Origin: an uncultured Verrucomicrobia subdivision 3 bacterium | GTDB lineage: Bacteria > Verrucomicrobiota > Verrucomicrobiia > Limisphaerales > DASXHY01 | NCBI GenBank assembly: GCA_937890005.1 | Contig: CALBZA010000074.1 | Span: forward strand, 1 to 64,000 | Direction: 5' to 3' | Length of the DNA: 64,000 bases | In this document: piece after piece, positions 50,653-60,346 of the stretch | Numbering within the stretch: position 1 is the stretch's first letter | How the letters are laid out: every line of letters starts with the position of its first letter | Program-made: the position numbers and the translations under genes | The notes under the pieces: model-generated | Database searches by the model: none | Told to the model about the DNA's origin: nothing | The model's input: only the letters and a program-made list of their open reading frames with translations

Positions 50653-52970
50653 TTCACCGCTGCTTTCAGTTCCACGTAAAAAATACTTCCTTTGCCCGGC
50701 TCGGATTCCACATAAACCGAACCGCCCATTCTTTCCACTGCCTTTCGCACGATAGCAAGCCCGATGCCCGTGCCTTCGTAGAGATCAGCCCGATTCAATC
50801 GCTGGAACATCTGGAAAATCCTGGCCTGCGACTCGTGATCGATCCCAATACCGTTATCGCGAAAGGAAAGCCGAACGATCGAACCTTCCGTCTCCGCTCC
50901 GATTTCGATTTGAGGGAACACATCCTTCGGAACGAATTTCACCGCATTCCCCAGCAGGTTTGAAACGACCTGCGTCAACGCGGCCCCGTTTGCCAGGACG
51001 GAGGGAAGTTTATCTTTAACCTCGATGCGCGCTTTGCCACCGGAGAAATCAGGATACGAGACAAGAATGTCGCGGATGAACGAATCCAGTTCCACGGTTT
51101 CGAGCGGAAGTTCGCTCCGGGCAATCCGGCTGTAGCTCAAAACATCCTGAATCAACGCATCCAGACGCTGGGCCGACACGATGATGCGGCGGAGATATTC
51201 CTTGCCGTCCTCGCCGAGATGGCCAGCGGACTCCTGCATCAGAATTTTTCCGAAGCCATGCATCGCCCGCAAAGGCGCGCGCATGTCGTGAGCGATGCTG
51301 TAGGAGAACGATTCCAGTTCCGCGACCGAGTCCTGCAGTTGGCCGGTGCGTTCGCGGACGGCCCGTTCCAGTTCGTCCCGCTGCACGTGACGTTCGTGGA
51401 CGTCAATGCACGAGCCGATGAAACCTTTGAAATCTCCGGACGGGTCGGCCATTGGCGTTCCACAATCGAAAATCCATCGATACTCCTCGTCGTGACGCCG
51501 AACGCGATATTCCATCTCGTACGGCTCACGCTTTTCGAAAGACCGGGCAAAGATCGAGCGGCATCGTTCAGCGTCATCCGGATGAACGCGGTCGATCCAG
51601 CCTTCACGCAAGTCTTCATCGCCGCGCGTTCCAACGAAGCTGTGCCACGCCTTGTTGAACCAGCTGAAACGCATCTCCGGATCGGTGATCCAGATCATGG
51701 CGGGCGATGCGTCGGCCATGGCGCGGAAGCGGAATTCGCTGTTTCGAAGTGCTTCGGCAGATCGGATTCGATCCAGCGCGATGGCAACCTGATCGGCAAT
51801 CCTTGCCATGAGGTTGAGTTCTTCCTCGGTGAAACGGTCGCGCGTTTTGGAAGCAAAGGAGAGCGTTCCGAGGATTCGGCCGGCCGCCATGAGCGGGTGA
51901 CAGGCATAACTCTTAAATCCAAACGACAGGAGGGTGGCGGCTTGCGGATCGTCGCTTTCCTGAATGTTGTATTCGATGACAGGACATTGCTGTTGGGCCG
52001 ACCGGCCGCACAGGGATTGGCCGATGTTGAGCCATTCAATCTTTCGAACGTCCTCCGGTGAAATCCCGGCGCTGGCATTGAGCCGCATGGCGTGTCGTTC
52101 GGGAACGAACAGGTAATTCAGGAAATTGTCGCAACCAAGATGTTGCATCACGCGCGTGCAGAGTTCGTTGATGATCCGCTGCGGATCTTCCGACGTCAGC
52201 AGCCGGCTGGAAACATCCGAAAGCAGATGAAATTTTTCGAGCGCACGTTCGGTGACGTGTTCCATCGCGCGCTTTTTGGTGATGTCCCGGCCGTAAAGAT
52301 TCACGTAGCCGAGATCTGGAAACGGAGCGGCCACGAAGTGATACACCTTGTCTCCGATCTGTTGTTCCTGCTGGCTGAGCTGCTTTTGTGACAGCACGTC
52401 CGCCACCCACGACCGAAACGGCTCTCCAATCGTCTGACCCACGCCGATCTTCCATTCTTCGATCAGCTTCCTTCCCGCCGGATTGCAGTAAAGCAGTTCT
52501 CCGTTGGCCGAGGCGCGCATGACGGGCGAGGGGTTCTGTTCCGGGAATTGCGCCGACTGCCGCAGCTGATCTTCGGCGCGTCTGCGTTCGTCGAGTTCTT
52601 CTCGAAGACGAAGGTTTTGTCGGCGGAGACGTTCCCCCAACGTGATCACCGCGATGCAGGAAGCGAAGAATCCTAGCGTTCCGAACCACGTGGATGGAGA
52701 TGAAAGTGCAAGGGTGTGAATGGGCGGAATGAAGAACCAGTGCGCCGCAATCCATCCAAGGATCATGATCATCACCGATGCCTGCCAGCGACAGCGCCAG
52801 GCGGCGTAAACGGTTCCGAGGAAAAATGTGACGAATGGAAAGTCCGTCCCGATCAGCGGCGTCATTGCCATTCGGATGACGAGGCCAAGCGCAACGAGAC
52901 CGAGCGCGACAGCGGTGTCTTTCCATGTGCCCCTGAGGTCGCCGCGACTGAAAGTTTTTGCGCCGGACAT
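50649..52970 (-). CDS. multi-domain sensor histidine kinase (DUF4118-PAS-GAF-PAS)
   Basis: 773 residues from ATG 52970. A KdpD-like four-helix DUF4118 membrane region (about 15-115, with FFLGTVYAAWRC) is followed by a PAS domain (about 145-245, MRASANGELLYCNPAG), a GAF domain (about 260-410), a second PAS (about 425-545, PAMIWITDPEMRFSWFNKAW), HisKA with phospho-His near residue 561 (SYSIAHDMRAPLRAMHGF) and HATPase (LLGNAVKFVP, DNGIGIDHESQ, GTGIGLAIVRK). It phosphorylates the receiver encoded immediately downstream. A longer frame to 53096 adds no homologous sequence. The signal sensed is unknown. Confidence 0.9.
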   Translation of the reverse strand: MSGAKTFSRGDLRGTWKDTAVALGLVALGLVIRMAMTPLIGTDFPFVTFFLGTVYAAWRCRWQASVMIMILGWIAAHWFFIPPIHTLALSSPSTWFGTLGFFASCIAVITLGERLRRQNLRLREELDERRRAEDQLRQSAQFPEQNPSPVMRASANGELLYCNPAGRKLIEEWKIGVGQTIGEPFRSWVADVLSQKQLSQQEQQIGDKVYHFVAAPFPDLGYVNLYGRDITKKRAMEHVTERALEKFHLLSDVSSRLLTSEDPQRIINELCTRVMQHLGCDNFLNYLFVPERHAMRLNASAGISPEDVRKIEWLNIGQSLCGRSAQQQCPVIEYNIQESDDPQAATLLSFGFKSYACHPLMAAGRILGTLSFASKTRDRFTEEELNLMARIADQVAIALDRIRSAEALRNSEFRFRAMADASPAMIWITDPEMRFSWFNKAWHSFVGTRGDEDLREGWIDRVHPDDAERCRSIFARSFEKREPYEMEYRVRRHDEEYRWIFDCGTPMADPSGDFKGFIGSCIDVHERHVQRDELERAVRERTGQLQDSVAELESFSYSIAHDMRAPLRAMHGFGKILMQESAGHLGEDGKEYLRRIIVSAQRLDALIQDVLSYSRIARSELPLETVELDSFIRDILVSYPDFSGGKARIEVKDKLPSVLANGAALTQVVSNLLGNAVKFVPKDVFPQIEIGAETEGSIVRLSFRDNGIGIDHESQARIFQMFQRLNRADLYEGTGIGLAIVRKAVERMGGSVYVESEPGKGSIFYVELKAAVK

Positions 52971-53204
52971 GCTGCTGAGTGCCGCGAGAATACGGGAAGC
53001 GTTCCGCCAGTCAAACCGGTTCAGATACCCATTCGTGTCATTCAAATTTTCACTTGTCGCCTGCGAGTGACACCTTTCACACACGTATCGATGCATTGCA
53101 CCCGATTGACGCCGGTCGCTTGCTGGCGATACTTCGGCGTGATTTCTCCGGAAGATTCACATCGCGATACCTCGGCGCCGCGCAACAGGAACGTTGCGCG
53201 CGCG

Positions 53205-54386
53205 ATGAATTCTCCCTGGCTGCTCGCAATCGCATTTGTCGGATTCATCAGCCTGGGACTCCCGGATACAGTCATCGGCGTGGCGTGGCCGTCGGTTCGC
53301 GAAACTTTTGGACGCCATCAAAGTGATCTCGCGGCCATCTTCGTCGGATACGGGATCAGCTACTTCCTCTCGAGCTTTTTCACCGGTCGCCTGCTGGGAT
53401 GGTTTGGTGTCGGAACGCTGCTGACATTGAGCAGCGCGATTGTGGCGGTGGGTGTGATCGGATTAGGGGCGTCACCGGTCTGGATCATTTTCGCATTTCT
53501 TCCGGTGCTGCACGGTCTTGGTTCGGGCGCGATCGATGCCGGACTCAATCATTACGTCGCCAGACATTTTTCTGCGAAGCAGATGAACTGGCTGCACGCG
53601 TGTTACAGCGTCGGAGCGATGCTGGGGCCGCTGATCATGACATCAGTTCTTGCGGCGAATGCGTCGTGGCGGTCTGGATATTTTACCGTTGGCGCGATTT
53701 TGCTGATCCTCACCGCGCTTTTCGCCTTCACGAGAAAACAATGGAACGATCCGGGAACCGATTCGGAGAATTCTCACGAGCAGCCCGCTGTTTCAGCGAT
53801 CGAAGCGCTTCGAAACAAAGCCGTCGTTTTGCAGAGCCTTTTCTTCTTCGCTTATACCGGAGTGGAAATGACGATCGGACAGTGGAGCTTCACCGTCCTG
53901 ACCGAATCGCGCGGGCTTTCGGAAGAGTCGGCGGGAATCTGGGTGACGGTTTACTGGGCGAGCATTCTCGTGGGACGCGTCGTTTTTGGATTTGTGGTGG
54001 AACGGGTCGGCATCGACCGATTGATTCGCACCGGACTGTTGCTGGCGTTGCTGGGGACGGTTCTGTTTTCAGTCCGATTCGACGCCGCTGTGATCGCGCT
54101 GCCGTTGATCGGACTCGGACTCGCGCCGCTGTATCCGTGCATGATGACCCGGACGCCGCAACGATTGGGAACCGGTTTGGCGGCGCACGCGATCGGGTTT
54201 CAGGTCAGTGCTGCGATGCTTGGCGTAACCGTGTTGCCGAGCGGCTGCGGGTTTCTGGCGGAATGGACTTCGCCGAATGCGATTCCGATTGCGGCCGCGG
54301 GCATCGCGTTTGTGCTGTTTGGGATCAATGAATTGCTGCTCCGCGGAGACAAGGTCAGCCGAGTTCGCGGAGCAAATCCAGTGTGA
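53205..54386 (+). CDS. MFS transporter
   Basis: 393 residues with 12 predicted membrane helices (for example LLAIAFVGFISLGLPDTVIG, AAIFVGYGISYFLSSFFTG, AVGVIGLGASPVWIIFAFLP), the signature GLGSGAIDAGLNHYVA in the first half and the FGFVVERVGIDRLIRTGLLL duplicate in the second. The closest impression is the sugar-permease-like branch, but the substrate is undetermined. ATG 53205 was chosen; a long frame extending to 52716 is antisense to the kinase gene and has no membrane character. Confidence 0.85.
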   Translation: MNSPWLLAIAFVGFISLGLPDTVIGVAWPSVRETFGRHQSDLAAIFVGYGISYFLSSFFTGRLLGWFGVGTLLTLSSAIVAVGVIGLGASPVWIIFAFLPVLHGLGSGAIDAGLNHYVARHFSAKQMNWLHACYSVGAMLGPLIMTSVLAANASWRSGYFTVGAILLILTALFAFTRKQWNDPGTDSENSHEQPAVSAIEALRNKAVVLQSLFFFAYTGVEMTIGQWSFTVLTESRGLSEESAGIWVTVYWASILVGRVVFGFVVERVGIDRLIRTGLLLALLGTVLFSVRFDAAVIALPLIGLGLAPLYPCMMTRTPQRLGTGLAAHAIGFQVSAAMLGVTVLPSGCGFLAEWTSPNAIPIAAAGIAFVLFGINELLLRGDKVSRVRGANPV

Positions 54387-54410
54387 CTGGATTCATCTCA
54401 AAACAAACAA

Positions 54411-54444
54411 CAGCGGCGCTCGGGGGAGCCACAGAGCGCCGCTG
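54411..54444. terminator. bidirectional intrinsic terminator
   Basis: CAGCGGCGCTC (54411-54421) and GAGCGCCGCTG (54434-54444) form a perfect 11-bp stem between convergent genes. Read on the minus strand it is followed by TTGTTTGTTTT, so it terminates the GPH transporter gene well; for the plus-strand MFS gene the tail (CATTTGTG) is weaker. Confidence 0.85.
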
Positions 54445-54460
54445 CATTTGTGAAACGAGT

Positions 54461-55975
54461 TTATTGTGCTGCGGCAGAGGATGGCGCGCTGCCGCGATTC
54501 CGGCGTTCCGCCAGTTCGGCAGCCATTTCAAGCGTGGCGCGCTTGTTCAGCTTGTAGCAGACGAGCAGTACCGTGCAGATCGCGAACAGAGCTCCGACCA
54601 CAATGCCGCTCGTGAACCGGTATCCGGACACTGCGTCGGGCGCACCCGGAAACTGCGTGTCATAACGGAAGAATCCTTCCATGACCCACAAGAACGACGC
54701 CTGTCCAAGGGCGAGTCCCGCCTTGAGCGCAAATCCAATCGTGGCGAAAACCATTCCCGTGAAACGGCGTCCCGTCTGCAGTTCCGAGTAATCCGCGACG
54801 TCCGCAAAAATGGCCCAGACCAGTGGAATGGTCGGCGCGTAGAAAATGGCGATAAGAATGGTCAGTGCCACCATGCCGGCCACGTTGGTGGGTGAAAGGA
54901 GGTAGAACGCAAATGTTCCCAATGCGGCGAGTCCGAATCCGACGACCGCAACCGCCTTCTTCCCAAACTTCCGCGACAACGGCGGCGACAGCAGAATGAC
55001 GATGATCGTCGTCGCAGTGCCGATCATGTTGATGATGCTGTTGAACACATCGGCGACGTTTGAATTCGCCAGGTCGGAGCGATCGCCATGAACGATGTAT
55101 CCGAGCGTTTCCAGAATCCCGCCCGATGTCTGGGACGCTGTCAGCCCGAGCTTCGCAACGAAATCATACATCGCGGCCTTGTCCACATACTGATGGTAGT
55201 AATTGTAAAGCGCGCCTCCGCGGAACGACAGGATGGCGAAGTGAATGAGCGTCATGACAAACATCACCCGCCACGGAACGTTTCGCAGCAGGTCCATGAA
55301 ATCCTGCTTGGGCGAGCTGCTCGTCTCCACCACCGGCTGAACGCGTTCGCGTGTGGTGAAGAAGGTGATCAGGAACAGCACGAGGCAAAGCACCGCCCAG
55401 ATGGTCATGGTGACCTGCCAGCCATGCTGTCGATCGTGGCCCACCGAAAACTTCGCGACCAACGGCAGCGTGAGACCTCCAACGATGAATTGCGCGATGT
55501 TGACCGAAATGAAGCGGAAGGAATTGAGCCGCGTGCGCTCGTTCAAATCTGCGGTCATCACACCGCCGAGCGCCGAATACGGCATGTTGTTCATCGAATA
55601 CAACGTCATCAGCAGGAGGTTCGTGATCGCGGCGTAGGCAATCAAAGCGCCGTAGCTCCAGCCTTTCGGAGTCGTGTAGGCCAGCACCATCACGACGGCC
55701 CATGGGATCGCAGTCCAGAGAATCCACGGACGGAACCGTCCCCAACGCGTTTTTGTTCGATCCGCGATGACGCCCATGATCGGGTCGAAAAGCGCATCCC
55801 AAAGTTTCGGCCAGAGCAGGATGAGCGCTGCGTGGCTGGCTTTAAGACCAAACACATCAGTATAGAAGTTCAGCTGGAAGAGGATCATCGTCATGAAGAC
55901 GAAGTTTGCCGCCGCGTCGCCGCCGCTGTAGCCGGCCTTTTCCAGAAATGAGAGCTTTTGATTGGGTGTGTTCAA
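54461..55975 (-). CDS. GPH-family sugar:cation symporter
   Basis: 504 residues with about 12 membrane helices. Family marks: GYSGGDAAANFVFMTMILFQ, LWPKLWDALFDPIMGVIADR with the TKTRWGRFRPWILW loop, and the second-half FADVADYSELQTGRRFTGMV. This is a glycoside-pentoside-hexuronide (MelB/XylP-like) symporter. The large loop before helix 7 (VETSSSPKQDF) is normal. A 60-residue segment (about 265-325) is longer than in MelB. It is divergent from uxuA by 253 bases, so it probably imports a uronic acid or its glycoside. Confidence 0.92.
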   Translation of the reverse strand: MNTPNQKLSFLEKAGYSGGDAAANFVFMTMILFQLNFYTDVFGLKASHAALILLWPKLWDALFDPIMGVIADRTKTRWGRFRPWILWTAIPWAVVMVLAYTTPKGWSYGALIAYAAITNLLLMTLYSMNNMPYSALGGVMTADLNERTRLNSFRFISVNIAQFIVGGLTLPLVAKFSVGHDRQHGWQVTMTIWAVLCLVLFLITFFTTRERVQPVVETSSSPKQDFMDLLRNVPWRVMFVMTLIHFAILSFRGGALYNYYHQYVDKAAMYDFVAKLGLTASQTSGGILETLGYIVHGDRSDLANSNVADVFNSIINMIGTATTIIVILLSPPLSRKFGKKAVAVVGFGLAALGTFAFYLLSPTNVAGMVALTILIAIFYAPTIPLVWAIFADVADYSELQTGRRFTGMVFATIGFALKAGLALGQASFLWVMEGFFRYDTQFPGAPDAVSGYRFTSGIVVGALFAICTVLLVCYKLNKRATLEMAAELAERRNRGSAPSSAAAQ

Positions 55976-56228
55976 CGGATTGGAGAGTGTTAAAAACGGT
56001 TCATCATCGGAGCGATTCCGGCCCGAATTTCAATGCGCGGAGTATTCCAAGCTCCTCATTTCTGAGGAATGGAAATCTCTCGCGAATTTATGGACGATTC
56101 TACCTGCCTGCATTTTCGAGCTTGTGACGCTGGCACTGGATTCCGCAACAATTCGCCCGCGCCCACGAATCGTGGAATACGAACGGTCAAACATTGAATG
56201 TTCACGACGGGCTCCTGGATGTTCGATT

Positions 56229-57299
56229 ATGAAACTTGGACTTGGACTTTACCGGCACATGCTGACGCGGGAAAACTTTCAGTTCGCGCGCCAGGCGGGT
56301 GCCACGCACATCGTGGCGCATCTCGTCGATTACTTTAGAGGCGGCGCCCAGAATCCGCGCGACAATCAACCCACCGGCGGCGAACTGGGCTGGGGCCTTG
56401 CCGGCGATCCCGACAAGCTTTGGACTGTGGACGAATTGATCGAATTCCGCCGCGCCGCCGAGGCGGAGGGGCTCAAGCTCGAAGCGATCGAAAACTTCGA
56501 TCCCGCGCACTGGCATGATGTTCTTCTCGACGGTCCGAAGCGCCAGCAGCAACTCGAGAATGTCAAAACCACGATCCGCAATCTCGGCAAGGCCGGCATT
56601 CCAATCATGGGCTACAACTTCAGCATCGCCGGCGTTTGCGGCCGGACACATCGCGCCTACGCCCGCGGCGGCGCCATGTCCGTGGGCATGGAAGGACCAG
56701 TCGATGTTCCAATGCCGAACGGAATGGCCTGGAACATGGTGATCGATCCAAACGCTCCGAAGGGTGATGTCCCGTCCGCCACGCACGAGCAGCTCTGGCA
56801 GCGGCTCAATGTCTTTCTTCAGGAAGTCATTCCAGTCGCGGAAGAGGCCGGAGTGAAACTCGCTTTGCATCCCGATGATCCACCCATGCCGTTCATGCGT
56901 GGACAGCCGCGGCTCGTGTATCAGCCGCATCTGTATCAGAAAGTCATCGATCTGAAACCGAGTCCTGCAAACACCCTGGAGTTCTGCCTGGGATCACTGG
57001 CCGAGATGACAGAGGGCGACGTTTATGAAGCGGTGGATCAATACAGCCGTCAGAACAAGCTTGCCTACGTGCATTTCAGAAACGTCACCGGCAAGGTGCC
57101 GTTCTACCGCGAGACGTTCATTGATGACGGAGACATCGACATGATCCGCGTGCTGCGTATTCTGAAGCGGAACGGTTTTGACGGCGTTCTGATTCCGGAT
57201 CACACGCCGCAGATGTCGTGCGCCGCACCGTGGCATGCCGGAATGGCATTCGCGATGGGTTACATGCGCGCCGCCATGCAAATGATCGAAAAAGAATAA
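56229..57299 (+). CDS. uxuA: D-mannonate dehydratase
   Basis: 356 residues. UxuA converts D-mannonate to 2-keto-3-deoxygluconate in glucuronate breakdown. Signatures: GLGLYRHMLTRENFQFARQAGAT at the N-terminus, IENFDPAHWHD, MGYNFSIAGVCGRTHR, KLALHPDDPPMP with the metal ligands, VHFRNVTGKVPFYRETFIDD and LIPDHTPQM. The start ATG 56229 matches the conserved N-terminus; the upstream frame to 55962 has no homology. The SDR gene follows after 6 bases and a GPH symporter is divergent, so this is a uronate-use operon. Confidence 0.93.
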   Translation: MKLGLGLYRHMLTRENFQFARQAGATHIVAHLVDYFRGGAQNPRDNQPTGGELGWGLAGDPDKLWTVDELIEFRRAAEAEGLKLEAIENFDPAHWHDVLLDGPKRQQQLENVKTTIRNLGKAGIPIMGYNFSIAGVCGRTHRAYARGGAMSVGMEGPVDVPMPNGMAWNMVIDPNAPKGDVPSATHEQLWQRLNVFLQEVIPVAEEAGVKLALHPDDPPMPFMRGQPRLVYQPHLYQKVIDLKPSPANTLEFCLGSLAEMTEGDVYEAVDQYSRQNKLAYVHFRNVTGKVPFYRETFIDDGDIDMIRVLRILKRNGFDGVLIPDHTPQMSCAAPWHAGMAFAMGYMRAAMQMIEKE

Positions 57300-57305
57300 C
57301 GCTCC

Positions 57306-58064
57306 ATGAAAAATCCATTCTCTCTCAAAGGCGAAATCGCACTGATCACCGGCGGCGGAACAGGCCTGGGTTTCGGTATCGCATCCTGTCTCGCTGACGT
57401 CGGCGCGCGGGTGGTGCTTGTTGGCCGCCGCGAAGATGTTTTGAAAGACGCCGCAAAGAAGATCGGAAGGAGAACATTGTTCGAAGCGCACGATGTCACT
57501 CAATTCGCCAGCTCCGAGGAATTGATTCGCAAGGTGGAGAAGCGCGCGGGACCGATTTCAATTCTCGTCAACAATGCCGGAGTTCATCTGAAGAAACCGG
57601 CCGTCAACACAACGCCCGAGGAATTCAACTCCGTTCTCCAGACTCATCTGGTCGCCGCGTTCAGTCTGACGCGCGCCGTTCTGCCCGGAATGATCAAGCG
57701 CAAGCATGGAAACATTCTGTTCACGGCATCGATGGCGTCGCTCTTCGGCATTCCGCTGGTTTGCGCCTATTCGTCGGCGAAGTCGGCCTATCTCGGCCTC
57801 GTCCGAACGCTCGCCACTGAAGTCTCGCAACATGGCGTCCGGGTGAACGCCATCGCGCCCGGCTGGATTGAATCCGACATGATGCGCAAGGCGCTGAGCG
57901 GCGATCCCGAGCGGTCGCGGAAAATTCTTGGACGCACTCCAATGAATTCCTTCGGCAAGGCGGAGGACATCGGCTGGGCGGCGACATATCTCTGTTCGCC
58001 GGCGGCGAAGTTCATCACAGGTGTCGTGCTGCCGGTGGATGGTGGCGCGAGCATCGGATTCTGA
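57306..58064 (+). CDS. SDR oxidoreductase of the uronate operon
   Basis: 252 residues, classical SDR: cofactor loop GGGTGLGFG (16-24), NNAG (89-92), catalytic Ser142, Tyr155 and Lys159 (CAYSSAKSAY) and the C-terminal GVVLPVDGGAS. It resembles gluconate 5-dehydrogenase/KduD-like enzymes. In this position it probably carries out an oxidation or reduction next to mannonate (for example fructuronate to mannonate, or a ketogluconate step); this is inference. It follows uxuA by 6 bases and is in the same operon. Confidence 0.85.
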   Translation: MKNPFSLKGEIALITGGGTGLGFGIASCLADVGARVVLVGRREDVLKDAAKKIGRRTLFEAHDVTQFASSEELIRKVEKRAGPISILVNNAGVHLKKPAVNTTPEEFNSVLQTHLVAAFSLTRAVLPGMIKRKHGNILFTASMASLFGIPLVCAYSSAKSAYLGLVRTLATEVSQHGVRVNAIAPGWIESDMMRKALSGDPERSRKILGRTPMNSFGKAEDIGWAATYLCSPAAKFITGVVLPVDGGASIGF

Positions 58065-58079
58065 AGCCCCGCCGAAAAG

Positions 58080-58304
58080 CCTCACGCGAAGGGCGCGAAG
58101 GGCGCGAAGAATGTTTGCGATTCCGTTTTGCATCATGGAATCGGGGCTCTGCATTTACGCCGTCTTCGTAACCGCCGAGGTAACGAGGCGGAACCGCGGG
58201 AAAACGTTGGCGGCTACAGTTTTTCCAAACCGCTCCTAAACCGCGCGCTTCTGACGTCGCCGTGTAGTTTCCCAAGTTGTTTCCTTCGCACCCTTCGCGT
58301 GAGG
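58080..58304. repeat. inverted pair of GCGCGAAGG-type repeats before glmS
   Basis: The left arm (58080-58109) reads CCTCACGCGAAGGGCGCGAA then GGGCGCGAAG, and the right arm (58281-58304) reads TTCCTTCGCACCCTTCGCGT then GAGG, its reverse complement with about 170 bases between. They fill the 395-base gap 58065-58459 before glmS. No gene or RNA is visible inside. Confidence 0.75.
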
Positions 58305-58459
58305 AATTCCCAATGAATTTCAGATTCCCGGTGGACGTCCCATTCGGCGTCCGGCGGAATCGGGATGCCTTTTTCCGTAGTCGATCGCTTCACTCGTGGC
58401 TTTCCCTTGCCTCCGGCGTTGTGGTATAACCCGTGGCTGAACACGTCGGCTCCCAAATT

Positions 58460-60316
58460 ATGTGTGGAATTATTGGATACGTCGGGAAAAAAACAGCAGC
58501 GCCCATCCTGCTCGAAGGATTGCGGCGGCTCGAATACCGCGGCTACGACAGCGCGGGCATGGCGGTGCTGCAGGAAGCCGATCTGCTCGTGCGCAAGCGC
58601 AAGGGCAAGATCGACGAAGGTCTGGCGCGCGCACTGGTCAAGGAACCGCCGATTGGAAAACTCGGCATCGGCCACACCCGCTGGGCGACACACGGGCCGC
58701 CCTCGGACGACAACTGCCATCCGCATCTCGATCGCAGCGGCAAGATTGCTGTCGTTCATAACGGCGTCATCGAAAACTACGATCGCCTCAAGGAACGGCT
58801 GGTTGCCGCCGGACACAAGTTCTGCTCGGAAACCGACACCGAAGTTCTCGCGCATCTCATCGGGGATCATTACGAGAAGTATCGCGGCAGAAACGGTGAT
58901 TCCAATCCGCTCACACTCGCCGTTTGCGACGCATTGCGCGAAGTGATCGGCACGTACGGCCTGGCTGTGATCAGCACGGAACATCCCGACACCATCGTTG
59001 GAGCACGGCGCGGATCGCCGCTGATCATTGGCATTGGGGAAGGGGAGAACTTTGTTGCCAGCGACGCCAACGCGATTGTCGCCCACACGCGCAAGGTGGT
59101 TTTCCTGAATGACTACGACGTCACCACAGTCACGGGCGATCGTTTCGACGTCATCAATCTCGGAACCGACACCGCGAAGGTTCAGATCAGCGACCTGGAA
59201 TTCAGCTCACAGGATGCGGAGCGCGGAGAGTTCCAGCATTTCATGGCGAAGGAAATTTTCGAACAGCCGCGAACCGTCGCCAATGCGCTGCGCGGACGTC
59301 TCGATTTCGAAGGCGCCACGGCCAAGTTCGGCGGTCTCAACATGACTCCCGCCGAATTGCGCGCCATCGATCGCATCGTGATCGCCGCGAGTGGCACCAG
59401 CTGGCACGCCGCGCTTGTGGGGGAATATCTCATTGAGGAACTCGCGCATCTGCCGGTTGAAGTCGAGTTCGCGCATGAATTCTGTTACCGCAACGCGCCG
59501 CTCGAACCGAACACCGTGCTGCTGGTGATTTCGCAATCGGGCGAAACCGCCGACACACTGGCCGCGCTGCGTGAGGCGAAGCGCCGCGGCAACAAGGCAC
59601 TGGCCATCGTGAACGTGGTCGGCAGCACCATCGCCCGCGAATCGGACGGCGGCATTTACATGCATGCCGGACCCGAAATCGGCGTGGCATCCACCAAGGC
59701 ATTTGTTTCCACGCTCACCATTCTGACATTGCTCGGAATTCATCTCGGCCGCATGCGAATGCTTTCGGCCAGCCGCGCAACGGAACTGTTGAAGACGCTG
59801 GAAACGTTGCCGAAACAGATCGAATCCATTCTCGAACGCGATTCAGAAATCAAGAAGCTCGCATTGAAGTATGCCAAGGCCGACGACTTCTTCTTCCTGG
59901 CCCGTGGCTACAACTTCCCGGTCGCGCTCGAAGGCGCGCTGAAGCTGAAGGAAATCTCCTACATCCACGCGGAAGGTTATTCCGCGGCGGAAATGAAACA
60001 CGGGCCCATTGCGTTGATCGATGAGAAGACGCCGACTGTGTTCCTCGTTCCGCAGGATTCGATGTATGAGAAGACGATGGCGAACCTGGCAATGATCCGC
60101 GCCCGCAAGGGACCGGTGATCGCCGTCGCGACCGAAGGCGACACGCAGATCAAGAACGTTGCCGATGACGTCATCTATCTGCCGAAGACTCTGGAACCGC
60201 TCTGTCCGATTCTGGCGAGCATTCCATTGCAGCTCTTCGCGTATCACATCGCCGTCGCCCGCGGCTGCGACGTGGACAAACCCCGCAACCTCGCCAAGAG
60301 CGTGACAGTGCAGTGA
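58460..60316 (+). CDS. glmS: glutamine--fructose-6-phosphate transaminase (isomerizing)
   Basis: 618 residues. GlmS makes glucosamine 6-phosphate, the entry to peptidoglycan and LPS synthesis. The N-terminal nucleophile is Cys2 (MCGIIGYVG), and the start at 58460 exposes it after Met removal; an upstream ATG at 58433 would place it at residue 11 and is rejected. The glutaminase domain (LEYRGYDSAGMA, GIGHTRWATHGPPSDDN CHPH region) and two SIS domains (ASGTSWHAALVGEYLIE, ISQSGETADTLAAL, STKAFVSTLT) are intact, with C-terminal AKSVTVQ. No glmS ribozyme is recognisable in the upstream gap. Confidence 0.95.
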   Translation: MCGIIGYVGKKTAAPILLEGLRRLEYRGYDSAGMAVLQEADLLVRKRKGKIDEGLARALVKEPPIGKLGIGHTRWATHGPPSDDNCHPHLDRSGKIAVVHNGVIENYDRLKERLVAAGHKFCSETDTEVLAHLIGDHYEKYRGRNGDSNPLTLAVCDALREVIGTYGLAVISTEHPDTIVGARRGSPLIIGIGEGENFVASDANAIVAHTRKVVFLNDYDVTTVTGDRFDVINLGTDTAKVQISDLEFSSQDAERGEFQHFMAKEIFEQPRTVANALRGRLDFEGATAKFGGLNMTPAELRAIDRIVIAASGTSWHAALVGEYLIEELAHLPVEVEFAHEFCYRNAPLEPNTVLLVISQSGETADTLAALREAKRRGNKALAIVNVVGSTIARESDGGIYMHAGPEIGVASTKAFVSTLTILTLLGIHLGRMRMLSASRATELLKTLETLPKQIESILERDSEIKKLALKYAKADDFFFLARGYNFPVALEGALKLKEISYIHAEGYSAAEMKHGPIALIDEKTPTVFLVPQDSMYEKTMANLAMIRARKGPVIAVATEGDTQIKNVADDVIYLPKTLEPLCPILASIPLQLFAYHIAVARGCDVDKPRNLAKSVTVQ

Positions 60317-60346
60317 TTGGCGTGGTGGGAAAGTTTTGGGCTTCTC

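Noticed and set aside
58305..58459. glmS ribozyme upstream of glmS
   Set aside because: I could not recognise the conserved core or the pseudoknot, and the region is mostly repeat sequence.
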